DNA from: Symbiodinium natans
Taxonomy: Eukaryota > Sar > Dinophyceae > Suessiales > Symbiodiniaceae
Length of the DNA stretch: 52,500 nt
Direction: 5' to 3'
Assembly (NCBI GenBank): GCA_905221605.1
Contig: CAJNDS010002174.1
Span: 50,001-102,500 of the forward strand
Below, one piece after another: positions 1 to 8,447 of this stretch. Below the pieces are notes generated by a model. It was not told the origin of the DNA. It searched no databases and was given only the letters and a program-made list of their open reading frames with translations. The translations under genes and the position numbers were made by a program. How positions within the stretch are numbered: position 1 is the first letter of the stretch; every line of letters begins with the position of its first letter.

Positions 1-180
1 GGGGTTTGGGGCTTAGGGGTGGGGGGTTTGAGGGCTTTGGGTGTGATTGCCGGGTTGAGGGTTTAGGTTTTGGGGTCTACGTCTTACAAATCAGAGTAAA
101 AGCAGCAAAGGAGCCGCCACCCTCACCTCACTGTAGTCAACCCTCAACCCAATCCCCTAAACCCTGAAGCACCATGTTGA
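1..180. repeat. Degenerate telomeric-type sequence at window edge
   Basis: G-rich runs related to GGGTTTAG (1-75) pass into a short stretch without clear coding signal (76-130), then C-rich CCCTAAACCCT-like units (about 135-170). No gene is supported here. Confidence 0.5.
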
Positions 181-183
181 ATG

Positions 184-263
184 GGGGTTTCCGAAAATAG
201 GGGTACCCTTTTTGGGGGGTCCCTTTAAGGGGACTCTATCCTGTCTGGGGTATAAACGGGGTA
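184..263 (+). mobile_element. MITE-like element, family 3 (TTTCCGAAAATA... type)
   Basis: Starts with GGGGTTTCCGAAAATAGGGG followed by TACCC, a T run, and a small palindrome around TCCCTTTAAGGGGA, ending near GGGGTACC. Similar sequences lie at 23393-23500, 25364-25476 (opposite sense), 37040-37136 (opposite sense) and 38009-38100. No coding capacity, so it is probably a non-autonomous element. Confidence 0.5.
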
Positions 264-660
264 CCTCTCGAGTTGTAAATGGGTCTTGCAATGTTTTGCG
301 TTTTGCACAAGTCACAGGCAGGGGTGGAAGAATCACGAGGCTCCCCTCCTGAGGTATGCAGGGTGTTAGGGTGTCGGGGGTAGTTCATTCAGCGTTGGGG
401 GGGGGTGCCCTAAACCCAAGTCCCGAAACCCAACTAAAGCAGGCTCGCTGCCGCGGGGGTGCCAATGCCAGAGACCCACGGGGCCCTGCGAGCGATCCTC
501 CTGGAGGCTGGGAAATGGAGGTCCAAGGGTCTAGAGTGAAGAGGGTGAAGGGTGTAGCCCCGACATGCTAGATCCCCACCAATTAAGGTGCCCCAACCCC
601 CCCCTCCCCCTCCCCCCCCAAGCCCCCTCCCCCCCTCCCCCCCCCAAAGAAAGCTGCCCC
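264..660. other. No clear gene; C-rich low-complexity tract at its end
   Basis: About 400 bases without convincing coding signal. Positions 595-650 are almost pure C with scattered T and A, which creates artificial proline/glycine-rich reading frames. Confidence 0.5.
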
Positions 661-892
661 TAGAGCACAAGACCAACTTTAGGAACTTGGCGATCGAGTC
701 GGGGTCTTCTCTGGTTTTCTTTCGGGCCTTTGACACCGTCGATGGCCACAGAGCAATGACACCACTTTCTGGGTGGCCTTTTGGAATCGTTGATTCAGCT
801 TCGGCTGCACAGGTTTCTGCGATTTCGTCCCTTACCATAAATCAGTCCCGTCGGGGTAGAAGGGCTGCCCAAGTTGCCCCGGCGGTCGAGGG
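655..892. other. Open, coding-like segment, strand undecided
   Basis: Balanced-composition DNA is open on the plus strand (frame containing LVFFRAFDTVDGHRAM) and on the minus strand from an ATG at 838 (frame containing ARKKTREDPDSIAKF). Each looks like protein and neither was recognised. It stands out from the repeats around it and may be a gene or retroelement fragment. Confidence 0.3.
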
Positions 893-940
893 TTAGGGTT
901 CAGGGTTTCAAGACAAGGCTGCGATTCTTGTTCTTATTCG

Positions 941-1013
941 TATATCTATATCTATATCTATATCTATATCTATATCTACATCTATATCTATATCTATCTC
1001 TATCTATATATAC
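941..1013. repeat. TATATC hexanucleotide microsatellite
   Basis: About twelve units of TATATC, becoming irregular (TATCTC, then TATATACACA) at the right end. Confidence 0.9.
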
Positions 1014-1121
1014 ACATACATACATGTTTATATGTGCATGTCATCGTCTGGTTCCTTTTTTTTCTGCAACAAGGGTTGTTGTCGATATCGTCACTGTCGT
1101 CGTCGGCTTTTACTATAAGAA

Positions 1122-1122
1122 A

Positions 1123-1187
<65 letters not shown>
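1122..1187. repeat. CGT trinucleotide microsatellite
   Basis: About 22 consecutive CGT units. The frames through it (poly-Arg, poly-Val) are probably artefacts. Confidence 0.9.
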
Positions 1188-1567
1188 GGAGCTGGACGAT
1201 GTTCAGGAGCTCGAGGCCATGGGAACTGACTTGAACTAAGCCGTATACTAGGGTTGGAGGCTCAAGGTTGTTTCGTCAGCCAGTGGCTGGGGAGGTTCTC
1301 ACATCCCAAAGGGTGCACCCTCAATGTAGTCAATCGTTGCCTCGTTGCCTCTTTGTATTTTCTGACTCGACTGTTTTGTCCCCCTGCTGCTCCATGCGCA
1401 CGGATTCCATCATCGGTTTCATGCTGTACGCTCTTCTACGCTCCTCGGCTCATTCGAATGTATCATGCTGTGTAGTGTAATGCGGTGAGGATGTGAAGTC
1501 ATGTAGCCACGCATGGCCTGGAAGTTGGGGAATCAGCACGCAGAGCCTTCGTGCCTTTGCCCAATGG

Positions 1568-1585
1568 CTAGCTACTCGGCTCAAG
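1568..1585 (+). promoter_or_regulatory. Possible relict spliced-leader sequence in a 5' leader
   Basis: The last eight bases, GGCTCAAG (1578-1585), equal the 3' end of the dinoflagellate spliced leader as I remember it. The preceding TAGC-A-T pattern also aligns with one gap and a few mismatches. A second CTCAAG follows at 1588-1593. Such relics arise when a trans-spliced mRNA is copied back into the genome. The match is imperfect. Confidence 0.35.
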
Positions 1586-1640
1586 CACTCAAGCATTCCA
1601 ACTTTTGACACAGTTGTTCGCCAACCTCAGCCTACTTGCC

Positions 1641-2666
1641 ATGTGCACTCTCCGCAGCATTCTGCTTGCTGCGCTGGCCTGGTCAGCGGCCGCCAAGCGG
1701 GTGACCACTCAGGGCAAGCTCGGGGTAGCCTTGGACCCCTTCGCCTCAGCCATGGCGAATATGTACATGACACCAGGGGCCTCCAATGGCTGCACGGTGC
1801 AGGGCTGGTACGGAACCTACTTGATGGGACCTATCCAAGCCATGAGTGTCCATGTTGGCCCCCTGACCACGACCATCAATCTCCACGCCCAGCTGAGCAG
1901 CTTCGACCGGTTCAAGAATCTCAACGGGACCCACAAGAACTCAGAGCTCCACGAGCTGGTTTGCAGCCAGCCCTCCCTGGGCGAGGCATGCTCTTTCTTC
2001 GCCCCGGGTGCTGTCCAAGCCTTGTGCGCGAAGGAGGCCGCAACCGCGGTGGGAAGAGCTGTGCAGGACACTGCTGAAGCTGTGAAGGACACTGCAGAAA
2101 CTGCCGTGCATGCCACGAAGGAGTTCGTGAAGGAGAATTCGAAGGATCCCCTGGCTGGGGCTTTCCTGACGGCCTCGGGCAGCAATGGGTGCAGCTTGAG
2201 AGGATGGTCGGGCATGTACACTGCCGGACCTTTGTACCTCGAGGTCGATGTCCACACCTACTCCACGACTTTCACCTTTCAGAACGAGGCCGCGTGGGAG
2301 AAGGCGTTCCCACAAGTGAAGCAGCTGAGCGGCAGCCACAGCAACGAGGACCTTGCGGACATGTTTTGCAGCAGCCCGACCCTCGGCAATGCCTTCCCGC
2401 ACCTTAGGGATGGTTGGAATTTTTTTTTTTCATTCTTGGGTACTCCAACTCCAAAGAAACCAGCTAAAGTCACACAACTTTTGCTAGGGTGCCAAGATCA
2501 GCAGAGGCACGCCTGCACCTTCTGGTCTCCCGGTGCCCTTGGCAGCCTCTGCCCAGGACTCCTGGCCGCCAACGCCGCGAAGGCCGCAACGGACACGGCC
2601 ACCGCCGGCTACGAGGCGGCGCAGAAGGGCTACACGGCCGTGAAGGACTACTTCGGCTGGAAGTGA
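1641..2666 (+). CDS. Secreted two-unit Cys-domain/amphipathic-helix protein, 341 aa as read
   Basis: The first ATG in the open frame is at 1641; upstream the frame is open only through a TTG at 1605. From 1641 the protein begins with a textbook signal peptide (MCTLRSILLAALAWSAAA), so it is probably secreted or sent to the endomembrane system. Two related units follow. Unit 1 (about residues 36-129) holds NGCTVQGWYGTY and CSQPSLGEACSFF. Unit 2 (from about 171) holds NGCSLRGWSGMY and CSSPTLGNA...CTFWSPG. Each unit has about four matching cysteines and is followed by an Ala/Thr/Lys-rich amphipathic helix (about 130-170 and the C terminus) like LEA or apolipoprotein helices. A 120-nt insertion splits unit 2. 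An AG at 1629-1630, ten bases before the ATG, could be a trans-splice acceptor. I do not recognise the family. Confidence 0.7.
   Translation: MCTLRSILLAALAWSAAAKRVTTQGKLGVALDPFASAMANMYMTPGASNGCTVQGWYGTYLMGPIQAMSVHVGPLTTTINLHAQLSSFDRFKNLNGTHKNSELHELVCSQPSLGEACSFFAPGAVQALCAKEAATAVGRAVQDTAEAVKDTAETAVHATKEFVKENSKDPLAGAFLTASGSNGCSLRGWSGMYTAGPLYLEVDVHTYSTTFTFQNEAAWEKAFPQVKQLSGSHSNEDLADMFCSSPTLGNAFPHLRDGWNFFFSFLGTPTPKKPAKVTQLLLGCQDQQRHACTFWSPGALGSLCPGLLAANAAKAATDTATAGYEAAQKGYTAVKDYFGWK
2394..2513 (+). other. In-frame 120-nt insertion inside the secreted-protein gene, candidate unspliced intron
   Basis: Unit 1 reads SLGEACSFFAPG without a break. Unit 2 reads TLGNA, then 40 extra residues, then CTFWSPG. 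Removing 2394-2513, or equally 2391-2510, restores a gap-free match. The segment is bounded by a GCC direct repeat, has a T-rich run near 2420 and is less GC-rich than the flanking coding DNA. Its ends are not GT-AG, so it is either a non-canonical intron or a genuine insertion. Confidence 0.5.
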
Positions 2667-2741
2667 CCGCAGCAACAGCATATAGCAGACACATGCGGCA
2701 TTGAGAAGAAAGACAAAAGGGAGCGTGCGAAGCAGGTTGCC

Positions 2742-2798
2742 AGGGTTTAGGGTTTAGGGTTTAGGGTTTAGGGTTTAGGGTTTATGGTTTAGGGTTTA
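2742..2798 (+). repeat. TTTAGGG array
   Basis: Eight near-perfect telomeric-type heptamers with one TTTATGG variant, starting 75 bases after the stop codon of the secreted-protein gene. Confidence 0.95.
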
Positions 2799-2943
2799 GT
2801 TACGATTGATCCTTGCAATGACGGCCTCATAAGCCGTACGCGTCAAGAAACAGGTTTCCCTGCCTGCAAACTGGTGGGGCATGACCTCCATAGTTCGCTC
2901 AGGGCTGTATGGGCCCCACGCCTCAACCCTCCGAACCCCCAAA

Positions 2944-3107
2944 AACCCCTAAACCCTAAACCCCAAAACCTAAACGCTGAACCATAAACCCTAAACGCCT
3001 AAACCCGAAACCCTAAACCCTAGACCCTAGACCCTAAACCCTAAACCCTAAACCCTAAACCCTAAACCCTAAACCCGAAACCCGAAACCCTAAACCCTAA
3101 ACCCTGT
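2944..3107 (-). repeat. CCCTAAA array, first part degenerate
   Basis: Telomeric repeat in C-strand orientation with CCCGAAA and CCCTAGA variants. It ends 6-7 bases before the presumed acceptor CATCAG of the next island. The stretch 2799-2930 before it shows no clear gene. Confidence 0.9.
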
Positions 3108-3113
3108 CATCAG

Positions 3114-3200
3114 CGCCTGCCCGGGAGGTGTATGAAGCCCTGGCTGTCCTGGAGGGGCCGGAGATGAATCCCGCAGTGCTGTCACCTTCAGAGGCGCTGT
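3114..3200 (+). CDS. Candidate internal exon (PAREVYEALAVLEGPEM...)
   Basis: Open frame with protein-like composition, preceded by AG (CATCAG) after a CCCTAAA array. It is followed by GTAGGG, where GT merges directly into a TTTAGGG array. Family not recognised. Confidence 0.5.
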
Positions 3201-3201
3201 G

Positions 3202-3252
3202 TAGGGTTTAGGGTTTAGGGTTTAGGGTTTAGGGTTTAGGGTTTAGGGTTAT
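3202..3252 (+). repeat. TTTAGGG array abutting an exon
   Basis: Seven heptamers begin within the presumed GT donor of the 3114-3200 exon, so the intron would start with telomeric repeats. Confidence 0.95.
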
Positions 3253-3361
3253 GTAGGTTCAGTAGGGGGTTTGAGCTTGGGGTTTGGGGCTGAGGGTTTA
3301 GGGTTTGGGGTTCAGGGGCTCTGGGCTTAGAGTGATTTAAACAAGCTGCTTTAGCACGCAG

Positions 3362-3420
3362 GCGGCTACACCCAAAGGAGACACGGGCAAAAAGGAGGCC
3401 AAAGGCGGCCTCTCGTGGAG
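3362..3420 (+). CDS. Candidate internal exon (AATPKGDTGKKEAKGGLSW)
   Basis: Lys/Gly-rich frame between a TTTAGCACGCAG acceptor and a GAG|GTGCGC donor, both close to consensus. The intron before it is about 160 nt. Confidence 0.5.
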
Positions 3421-3809
3421 GTGCGCAATGCCTTGCAAATGCGCCTGCAACCTCGGCCACACTTGCCAAGGGGGCCTGCTGCACTTGCTCAGGCCTTTAC
3501 CTCCTCAACTCTCATAACCCCAACTGAACCTGGGCCCAGCACCCCTTAGTCGCTTATGATGAAGGGGGTGCAGGATTTTGGTTTGCTTGGTCATATGTTT
3601 GCCTTTATTTTCTGCTCTCGATTGGACGCAGGCCCCTAGGGACTTGGGGATTGTTTCGGTGTTTAATGTTTTTAAAGATTCCTTTTTTTTAAAATAAATT
3701 TTTGGTTCTAGGCTTAAGGGTTTCTAGGGTCTCGGGGTTGTAGTAGGTTTTAGGGTATTTCCTGGCTTCTAGGGTTTGGGGCGAAGCAATAAGACCGCAA
3801 TTGCCACAG
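3421..3809. other. Intergenic or intronic, no clear gene
   Basis: Contains an AT-rich stretch (3660-3700) and scattered TAGGGTTT-like remnants. I see no convincing coding island here. Confidence 0.4.
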
Positions 3810-3853
3810 TTTCTCGGGAGCGCAACGTGATCAGCAGCTTCGTGGCCTTCTGG
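3810..3853 (+). CDS. Candidate internal exon (SRERNVISSFVAFW)
   Basis: Acceptor TTGCCACAG. The exon ends CTTCTG|GGTTTAGGG, or one base later with GT, so the donor is the first unit of the TTTAGGG array at 3854-3891. Confidence 0.45.
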
Positions 3854-3876
3854 GTTTAGGGTTTAGGGTTTAGGGT

Positions 3877-4311
3877 TTAGGGTTTAGGGTTCTTCATCTT
3901 GTCAATGCCCCGGCCAAGCGGTGGCTCCGCCTTGTATGGCTGACCTATACGGCAGCGGCCCGGGCGATACCGGGGTGTAACAGCCTTTGTCTCACACTGC
4001 CGACCCACAAGGCGGCTTCCAGTTATGCCCCGTGAGCCCCATGTGCCCGTCACACAGGAAGCAGCGAAAGGCTCAAGGGCTAGCTGACGAGTTCGGCCTG
4101 CTTTGTGGGATAGATCCTTACCTTTTGGCATCTGGCAACTGCGCATCCGTTTCGCATTGCTGGTCCCCCACTCAGCATGGAAGGGCCAAGGCGCCTTCTC
4201 GCACTCGTGCTCTAGCTTTGCCCTGGTGAAATGTGTGGCAAAGGCCCTTTGCTTGCCCTTGCCATCGCGCTCCTTGCCGCCCTTGCCCGGCGTGGGCCCG
4301 TGCACGATCAT
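3877..4311 (-). CDS. Minus-strand ORF fragment, 144 codons, unknown
   Basis: An uninterrupted frame from an ATG at 4311, rich in Lys, Arg, His and Gly early (GKGGKERDGKGKQR). It ends in the TTTAGGG array, which supplies its last codons. Short plus-strand frames overlap it. It may be a gene or retroelement remnant. No domain recognised. Confidence 0.3.
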   Translation of the reverse strand: MIVHGPTPGKGGKERDGKGKQRAFATHFTRAKLEHECEKAPWPFHAEWGTSNAKRMRSCQMPKGKDLSHKAGRTRQLALEPFAASCVTGTWGSRGITGSRLVGRQCETKAVTPRYRPGRCRIGQPYKAEPPLGRGIDKMKNPKP

Positions 4312-4406
4312 CTGGTGGTTGGTTGGCTGGTTCCCTAAACCCTACAGCCGAAACCTTGAGCTCTAAACGTTTATAAGCCCAAAACCGTATGACCTTCTCT
4401 GTAGTA

Positions 4407-4546
4407 CTTGGAGGTTCATGGTACTTATTAACCAATGATGACTGCACTGATAACCCACTTATAAGCCCCTTAAGTGCCCTAATACAAGTGTTAAGTACAG
4501 TAACAAGTACACTTATAATTGGATAATCGTACCATGAACCTCCAAG
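4407..4546. mobile_element. MITE-like element family 1, copy A
   Basis: 140 bp with perfect terminal inverted repeats (CTTGGAGGTTCATGGTAC and its complement), flanked by TA on both sides. This is what Tc1/mariner-type transposition leaves. The interior is AT-rich and non-coding. Other copies: 19268-19410 and 49194-49329, with fragments at 4700-4722 and 31931-31970. Confidence 0.8.
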
Positions 4547-4547
4547 T

Positions 4548-4695
4548 AAACCCTAAACCCTAACCCTATACCCTAAACCCTACACCCTACACCCTACACC
4601 CTAAACCCTAAACCCTAAACCCTAAACCCTAAACCCTAAACCCTAAACCCTAAACCCTAAACCCTAAACCCTAAACCCTAAACCCTAAACCCTAC
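4548..4695 (-). repeat. CCCTAAA array
   Basis: Begins directly at the right end of MITE copy A, with some CCCTACA variants, and runs about 20 units up to a MITE end fragment. Confidence 0.95.
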
Positions 4696-4699
4696 CATC

Positions 4700-4722
4700 A
4701 ATAAGTACCATGAACCTCCAAG
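4700..4722. mobile_element. MITE family 1 terminal fragment
   Basis: Only one end is present (AATAAGTACCATGAACCTCC and a few bases more). It joins telomeric repeats on the left and an exon island on the right. Confidence 0.7.
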
Positions 4723-4728
4723 TAGTAG

Positions 4729-4814
4729 AGCGCCAAGCCCGACCAGGTGCGGTGCCTGGCCCCGCGCTTCCTGGCGTTGCTGGAGCGGCGGTGGGAGAGG
4801 CAAAGGGCCGAGCG
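4729..4814 (+). CDS. Candidate internal exon (PDQVRCLAPRFLALLERRW...)
   Basis: Arg/Leu-rich helical frame. The acceptor AG lies a few bases beyond the MITE end, and the donor is the GT of GCG|GTTTAGGG, the first telomeric unit after the exon. Confidence 0.5.
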
Positions 4815-4966
4815 GTTTAGGGTTTATGCGGTTTAGTTTAGGGTTTAGGGTTTAGGGTTTAGGGTTTAGGGTTTAGGGTTTAGGGTTTAGGGTTTAGGGT
4901 TTGGGGTTTGGGGTTTGGGGTTTAGGGTTTAGGGTCTGGGGTTTAGGGTTTAGGGTTCAGGGTTAA
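4815..4966 (+). repeat. TTTAGGG array
   Basis: About 18 units with some GGGTTTG and one GGGTTTA-TGCG interruption near the left end. Confidence 0.95.
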
Positions 4967-5127
4967 CCTGAATCGTGAATACTAGATCCGGAATGTGCCC
5001 ACACAACCTTGATCCCTAGAAACCCAAATCGGTAGATGCCGGAAAGCCACAACCGGCCATGTGTAGAGACTTAGATACGGGGTTTGGGGTGTAGCTCTCT
5101 TGAGCTACCCACAAACTTGGCAGGCCT

Positions 5128-5217
5128 AAACCCTCAACCCTCAACCCTCAACCCTAAACCCTAAGCCCTAAACCCTAAACCCTAAACCCTAAACCCTAAA
5201 CCCCAAACCCTAAACCC
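5128..5217 (-). repeat. CCCTAAA array
   Basis: Starts with CCCTCAA units and becomes regular, ending just before the 5230 exon. 4967-5127 holds no recognised gene. Confidence 0.95.
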
Positions 5218-5229
5218 TTCATCTGCAAG

Positions 5230-5281
5230 GCACCATTTTGCCCTGGCGGCCCTTGGTGGACTACTGGTTCGCTGGGTGCAG
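5230..5281 (+). CDS. Candidate internal exon (TILPWRPLVDYWFAGC)
   Basis: Acceptor CTGCAAG and a strong donor CAG|GTACCT. The frame stays open to 5330, where a second possible donor CTG|GTAGGG runs straight into a TTTAGGG array, so a longer form is possible. Confidence 0.45.
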
Positions 5282-5330
5282 GTACCTTAAAGCAATTCGG
5301 GAGGGTCTTCACGTCTTGGTTCCTTTTCTG

Positions 5331-5456
5331 GTAGGGTTTAGGGTTTAGGGTTTAGGGTTTAGGGTTTAGGGTTTAGGGTTTAGGGTTTAGGGTTTAGGGT
5401 TTAGGGTTTAGGGTTTAGGGTTTAGGGTTTAGGGTTTAGGGTTTAGGGTTTGGGGT
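5331..5456 (+). repeat. TTTAGGG array
   Basis: Seventeen to eighteen near-perfect heptamers, one of the most regular arrays in the window. Confidence 0.97.
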
Positions 5457-6230
5457 TTCTGGTGGTCCTGTTATAGAATACGGAGTCCCACACTTAGGGC
5501 GCCCCGCATTCCTCCCCCCCATTTAGGTGTATGGACCCGGAACCTTAAACTGGTCCTGGAGACATCGAGCAGACTACGAGCGTATATTGAAGCTGAAGCC
5601 ACCAGTTTAGTGTTTATTTGCCGACCTCCTCGGGCCCCAGACTGTTTCAGACGTCTTTAAGATCCTAAACTCCTGATGCAAGGGCCGCTGTACCCTCCAT
5701 GCGAGTCGGCCAGCAAGCCAATGTCCAAGCCCACTGCAAGGCAGGCCTGCCCCCCCAAGGATTTTCGCAATCCGGGGGCTGAGCCTTTCAGAAACGAAGC
5801 CCTTGAATCGTTTACGGGACTAGGGTGTAGGGGGGGCTTGCATAACCAGGGATCTGGAACTTGCCGAAAGCTCCAAACTAAACCTTGTACCGATTCCCCT
5901 AACTCTGCATGGTCACTTCTCTAGAATGTGGTCCCTTTTGGGATCCTTATTTTAAGGCGGGCCCTCTTCTTCAGGTACCCAGAAAAGGATTCCTAGTTTA
6001 GAGAACTCTCTACATGGATGCGCGTGAAAATTTCGAGGAGAATTGGTACAAGTCAGGGAAATCCGTGGGGGAATTGGGCCTATCAACCCGGTAAACCCTA
6101 TGTAGACCATTAAAACCCTGTACACCCTGTCAATCCTTTCAACCCTGCGAACCCTATAAACCCTATTTGCCCTATGGATCCTATGAACCGGAACCCTAAA
6201 CCCTCTACCCCCGACTTGGGCTCACTGCCC
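5457..6230. other. Mixed unique sequence with possible exons and degenerate repeats
   Basis: Two stretches look coding: 5558-5607 (frame ETSSRLRAYIEAEAT) and 5677-5780 (frame GPLYPPCESASKPMSK...). Splice edges are not clear. 5935-5970 resembles MITE family 3. 6090-6210 holds decayed CCCTATAAA-like units. Confidence 0.3.
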
Positions 6231-6232
6231 AG

Positions 6233-6285
6233 GCACAGCTGCTTGAAGCCATGGCGGCCATCAAGTTCACTCTAAAGGCTCGAAT
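6233..6285 (+). CDS. Candidate internal exon (AQLLEAMAAIKFTLKAR)
   Basis: Acceptor CTGCCCAG. The frame is helical, and the right edge is uncertain (a GT lies at 6265, or the exon runs into the TTTAGGG array). Confidence 0.4.
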
Positions 6286-6286
6286 T

Positions 6287-6376
6287 TTAGGGCTTAGGGC
6301 TTAGGGTTTAGGGCTTAGGGTTTAGGGTTTAGAGTTTAGGGTTTAGGGTTCAGGGTTCAGGGTTTAGGGTTTAGGA
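6287..6376 (+). repeat. TTTAGGG array with GGGCTTA and GGGTTCA variants
   Basis: About twelve irregular heptamers. Confidence 0.9.
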
Positions 6377-6420
6377 GTTCTGAGGCCTGAAATGTTAAGC
6401 GCCTATTGAAACCCCCGAAG

Positions 6421-6459
6421 CTGATCGTCGGTGTTCTGGCCCTCGACGGCCTTGCAACG
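6421..6459 (+). CDS. Candidate micro-exon (LIVGVLALDGLAT)
   Basis: Exactly 13 codons between CCCCGAAG and a consensus donor ACG|GTAAGA. The sequence is short and hydrophobic. Confidence 0.45.
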
Positions 6460-6537
6460 GTAAGACGTAGTTGCGCCGGGCTTTGCTGGCGCTTTAAGCT
6501 GCGCCGTTGGCCTTTGCTGCAGCTCTGCTCTGCTTGT

Positions 6538-6651
6538 CCCTAAACCCTAAACCCTAAACCCTAAACCCTAAACCCTAAACCCTAAACCCTAAACCCTAAA
6601 CCCTAAACCCTAAACCCTAAACCCCAAACCCTAAACCCTAAACCCTAAATC
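6538..6651 (-). repeat. CCCTAAA array
   Basis: Sixteen units with one CCCCAAA, ending next to the coding island at 6654. Confidence 0.95.
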
Positions 6652-6653
6652 CC

Positions 6654-6758
6654 ATTGCCTACTCCGTTGCGTCGTGCTCGGAGGTGATCCGCCAGCTGGT
6701 TGAACGAGAGCCAGGGACCCAGATGGTACCGCTTGCCTTGGACTTGCCGATTGCAGGG
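6654..6758 (+). CDS. Candidate internal exon (SEVIRQLVEREPGTQMVPLA...)
   Basis: Clear protein-like frame between two CCCTAAA arrays. The donor is possibly GATTGCAGG|GTTTGC; the acceptor is not certain (the AG at 6681-6682 is one option). Confidence 0.45.
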
Positions 6759-6766
6759 TTTGCGAG

Positions 6767-6853
6767 CCCTAAACCCTAAACCCTAAACCCTAAACCCGAA
6801 ACCCTAAACCCTAAACCCTAAACCCTAACCCTAAACCCTAAACCCTAAACCCT
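6767..6853 (-). repeat. CCCTAAA array
   Basis: About twelve units with CCCGAAA and CCCTAA variants. Confidence 0.95.
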
Positions 6854-6887
6854 CTTCTAAACCCTAAGCCCAAAACCATCTCCGCAG

Positions 6888-6947
6888 GCAAGCTGCAGAC
6901 GAAGCGCCAAAGAGCGCCCAAATCAAGGAGGAGCAGTTGGCCGCCGA
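6888..6947 (+). CDS. Candidate internal exon (QAADEAPKSAQIKEEQLAAE)
   Basis: Acceptor CTCCGCAG. The frame is Ala/Glu/Lys-rich. No GT follows at the natural end; a GA or GC type donor, known in dinoflagellates, would be needed. Confidence 0.45.
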
Positions 6948-7316
6948 ACCCTAACCCCGTACAGCCCTTAACCTTAAGCTTAAACCCAAAACCCAAAACC
7001 CAAAACCCTAAACCCTAAAACCTAAAACCCTCAAGCCACATTCCTTAGATCCGAGCTGCTGGGATCCCTCAACCCAGGGAGTGACATCAAAACCCTGAGC
7101 CGTCGAGCACCGAAACCTTAGAACTCCCAGAGTTCATCGAGATCCTCCTACTACTTGCTTAAGAACCCCCCCCCCCCCCCCAAAAAAAAAAAGAGGTACG
7201 AAATAATATTCTTCCTTGTTGGGGGGTTCTTAAGTTATAAATAGTAGTCTACACCCTAAACCCCAAACCCGAAACCTTAAGCCCTGAACCTTAGAACTCC
7301 TAGACTGCGTCTCTAG

Positions 7317-7428
7317 ATCTCGTGGAGAGGAGCGCGCCCAATTCCTGGCGCAGCTGTCGCATGCAGCGCGCCTGGGCTTTGCGCAATGCACGGGGCGCGA
7401 AGTTGAGGCCTGGGCAAAGCGTGGAAGG
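7317..7428 (+). CDS. Candidate internal exon (RAQFLAQLSHAARLGFAQCT...)
   Basis: One of the better islands: acceptor GTCTCTAG, a 112-nt open frame with strong protein character, and donor GAAG|GGTGCAG or one base on. Unknown function. Confidence 0.55.
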
Positions 7429-7453
7429 GTGCAGAGAGTGAGGATTTCGGGTT

Positions 7454-7902
7454 TAATGCTAACATCGCATTAATAAACCCCCCCAGATTTTGTTTTGGTT
7501 TCCGAAAATACAGAGGGGGTGAAAATGATGAATTCCAGGGTCTGGGGGTCTGGGGTCTGGGGGTCTGGGGGCCTGGGGTCTGGGAAGGGGGGGGTCAGCT
7601 GTCAAACGAGATCTGCTTCTCTAAAGACTGAAGCTCTGGCTTCTGGAGCTCTTTCAAGCTAGCTCAGCTGAAAAGTCTTTCTGCAATGGAACTCTAAACC
7701 GATCTTCAGTAAGTTTTAGGTTCCTGGCCAGTCGAATTTTACAGTTGTCACCCCTTTGTTATTCTCATCGGACCCCTATATGGGCTTGTTTACACACATC
7801 AGCCCGAAAACCTCCCGTAATGGAAAGTAGTCTTGGGCCGGGGCAGCTGGCCCTCCGAATTCTACAACTCTCACCCCATGTATAAATGTGATGTTAGCAT
7901 TA
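7454..7902. mobile_element. Inverted-repeat DNA element, about 450 bp
   Basis: The left end TAATGCTAACATCGCATT is repeated, inverted, at the right end (AATGTGATGTTAGCATTA). Similarity continues inward (GGGTGAAAATGATGAATTCC against GGGTGAGAGTTGTAGAATTC). There is no ORF of note. It looks like a non-autonomous transposon unrelated to families 1-3. Confidence 0.6.
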
Positions 7903-8149
7903 GGTTTCCGGGTTGGGTTTAGGGTTTACGTTTTAGGGGTAGTTCAGTGGCAAGGTTCGCAGTGGATCGAGATCTCTGGGCTTTTGGGTGGAGTTTGGGG
8001 TGGGGTGGGGGGGGATTCCATTCTCATGAAGGTCGAGGCCTACAAGTTTAAGGGTGGTTTTGGGGTTTGGGGTTTCCAGGAGTAGGATGTTGAAGGTTTT
8101 CTTCCCGTACGAAGGGCCGTCGTGGTTAGGGTTTTGACAGGGGCCTCTA

Positions 8150-8323
8150 AATGCCTAAACCCATAAGCCTAAGCCCTCATCCCTAAGCCCTATACCCTAA
8201 GCCCTAAGCCCTAAGCCCTATACCCTAAACCCTAAGCCTTAAGCCCTAAACCCTAAACCGCCTAAACCCTAAACCCTAAACCCTAAACCCTAAACCCTAA
8301 ACCCTAAACCCTAAACCCTAAAT
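8150..8323 (-). repeat. CCCTAAA array, left part CCCTAAG/CCCTATA
   Basis: Degenerate at the left, regular at the right, ending 20 bases before the acceptor at 8342. The stretch 7903-8149 is G-rich, without a supported gene. Confidence 0.9.
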
Positions 8324-8342
8324 CTACGAAGCCCCGCCGCAG

Positions 8343-8445
8343 ATCCCTTTCTTCATCAAAGCGCTGCACCACTTCGCAGCAGCGAACCCAGGGCGGCTTG
8401 GGATGAGATTCCCTGCCAGCCCAAAGCCTCAACGGCTTTTGGGCT
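8343..8445 (+). CDS. Candidate internal exon (IPFFIKALHHFAAANPGRLG...)
   Basis: Acceptor CGCCGCAG. The frame stays open until the next CCCTAAA array. A GT donor is missing at the likely end, so the right border is approximate. Confidence 0.5.
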
Positions 8446-8447
8446 AC

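Noticed and set aside
1493-2077. Other long frames overlapping the secreted-protein gene on both strands
   Set aside because: They lack the signal peptide and domain duplication seen in the chosen frame and look like shadows of its GC-rich codons.
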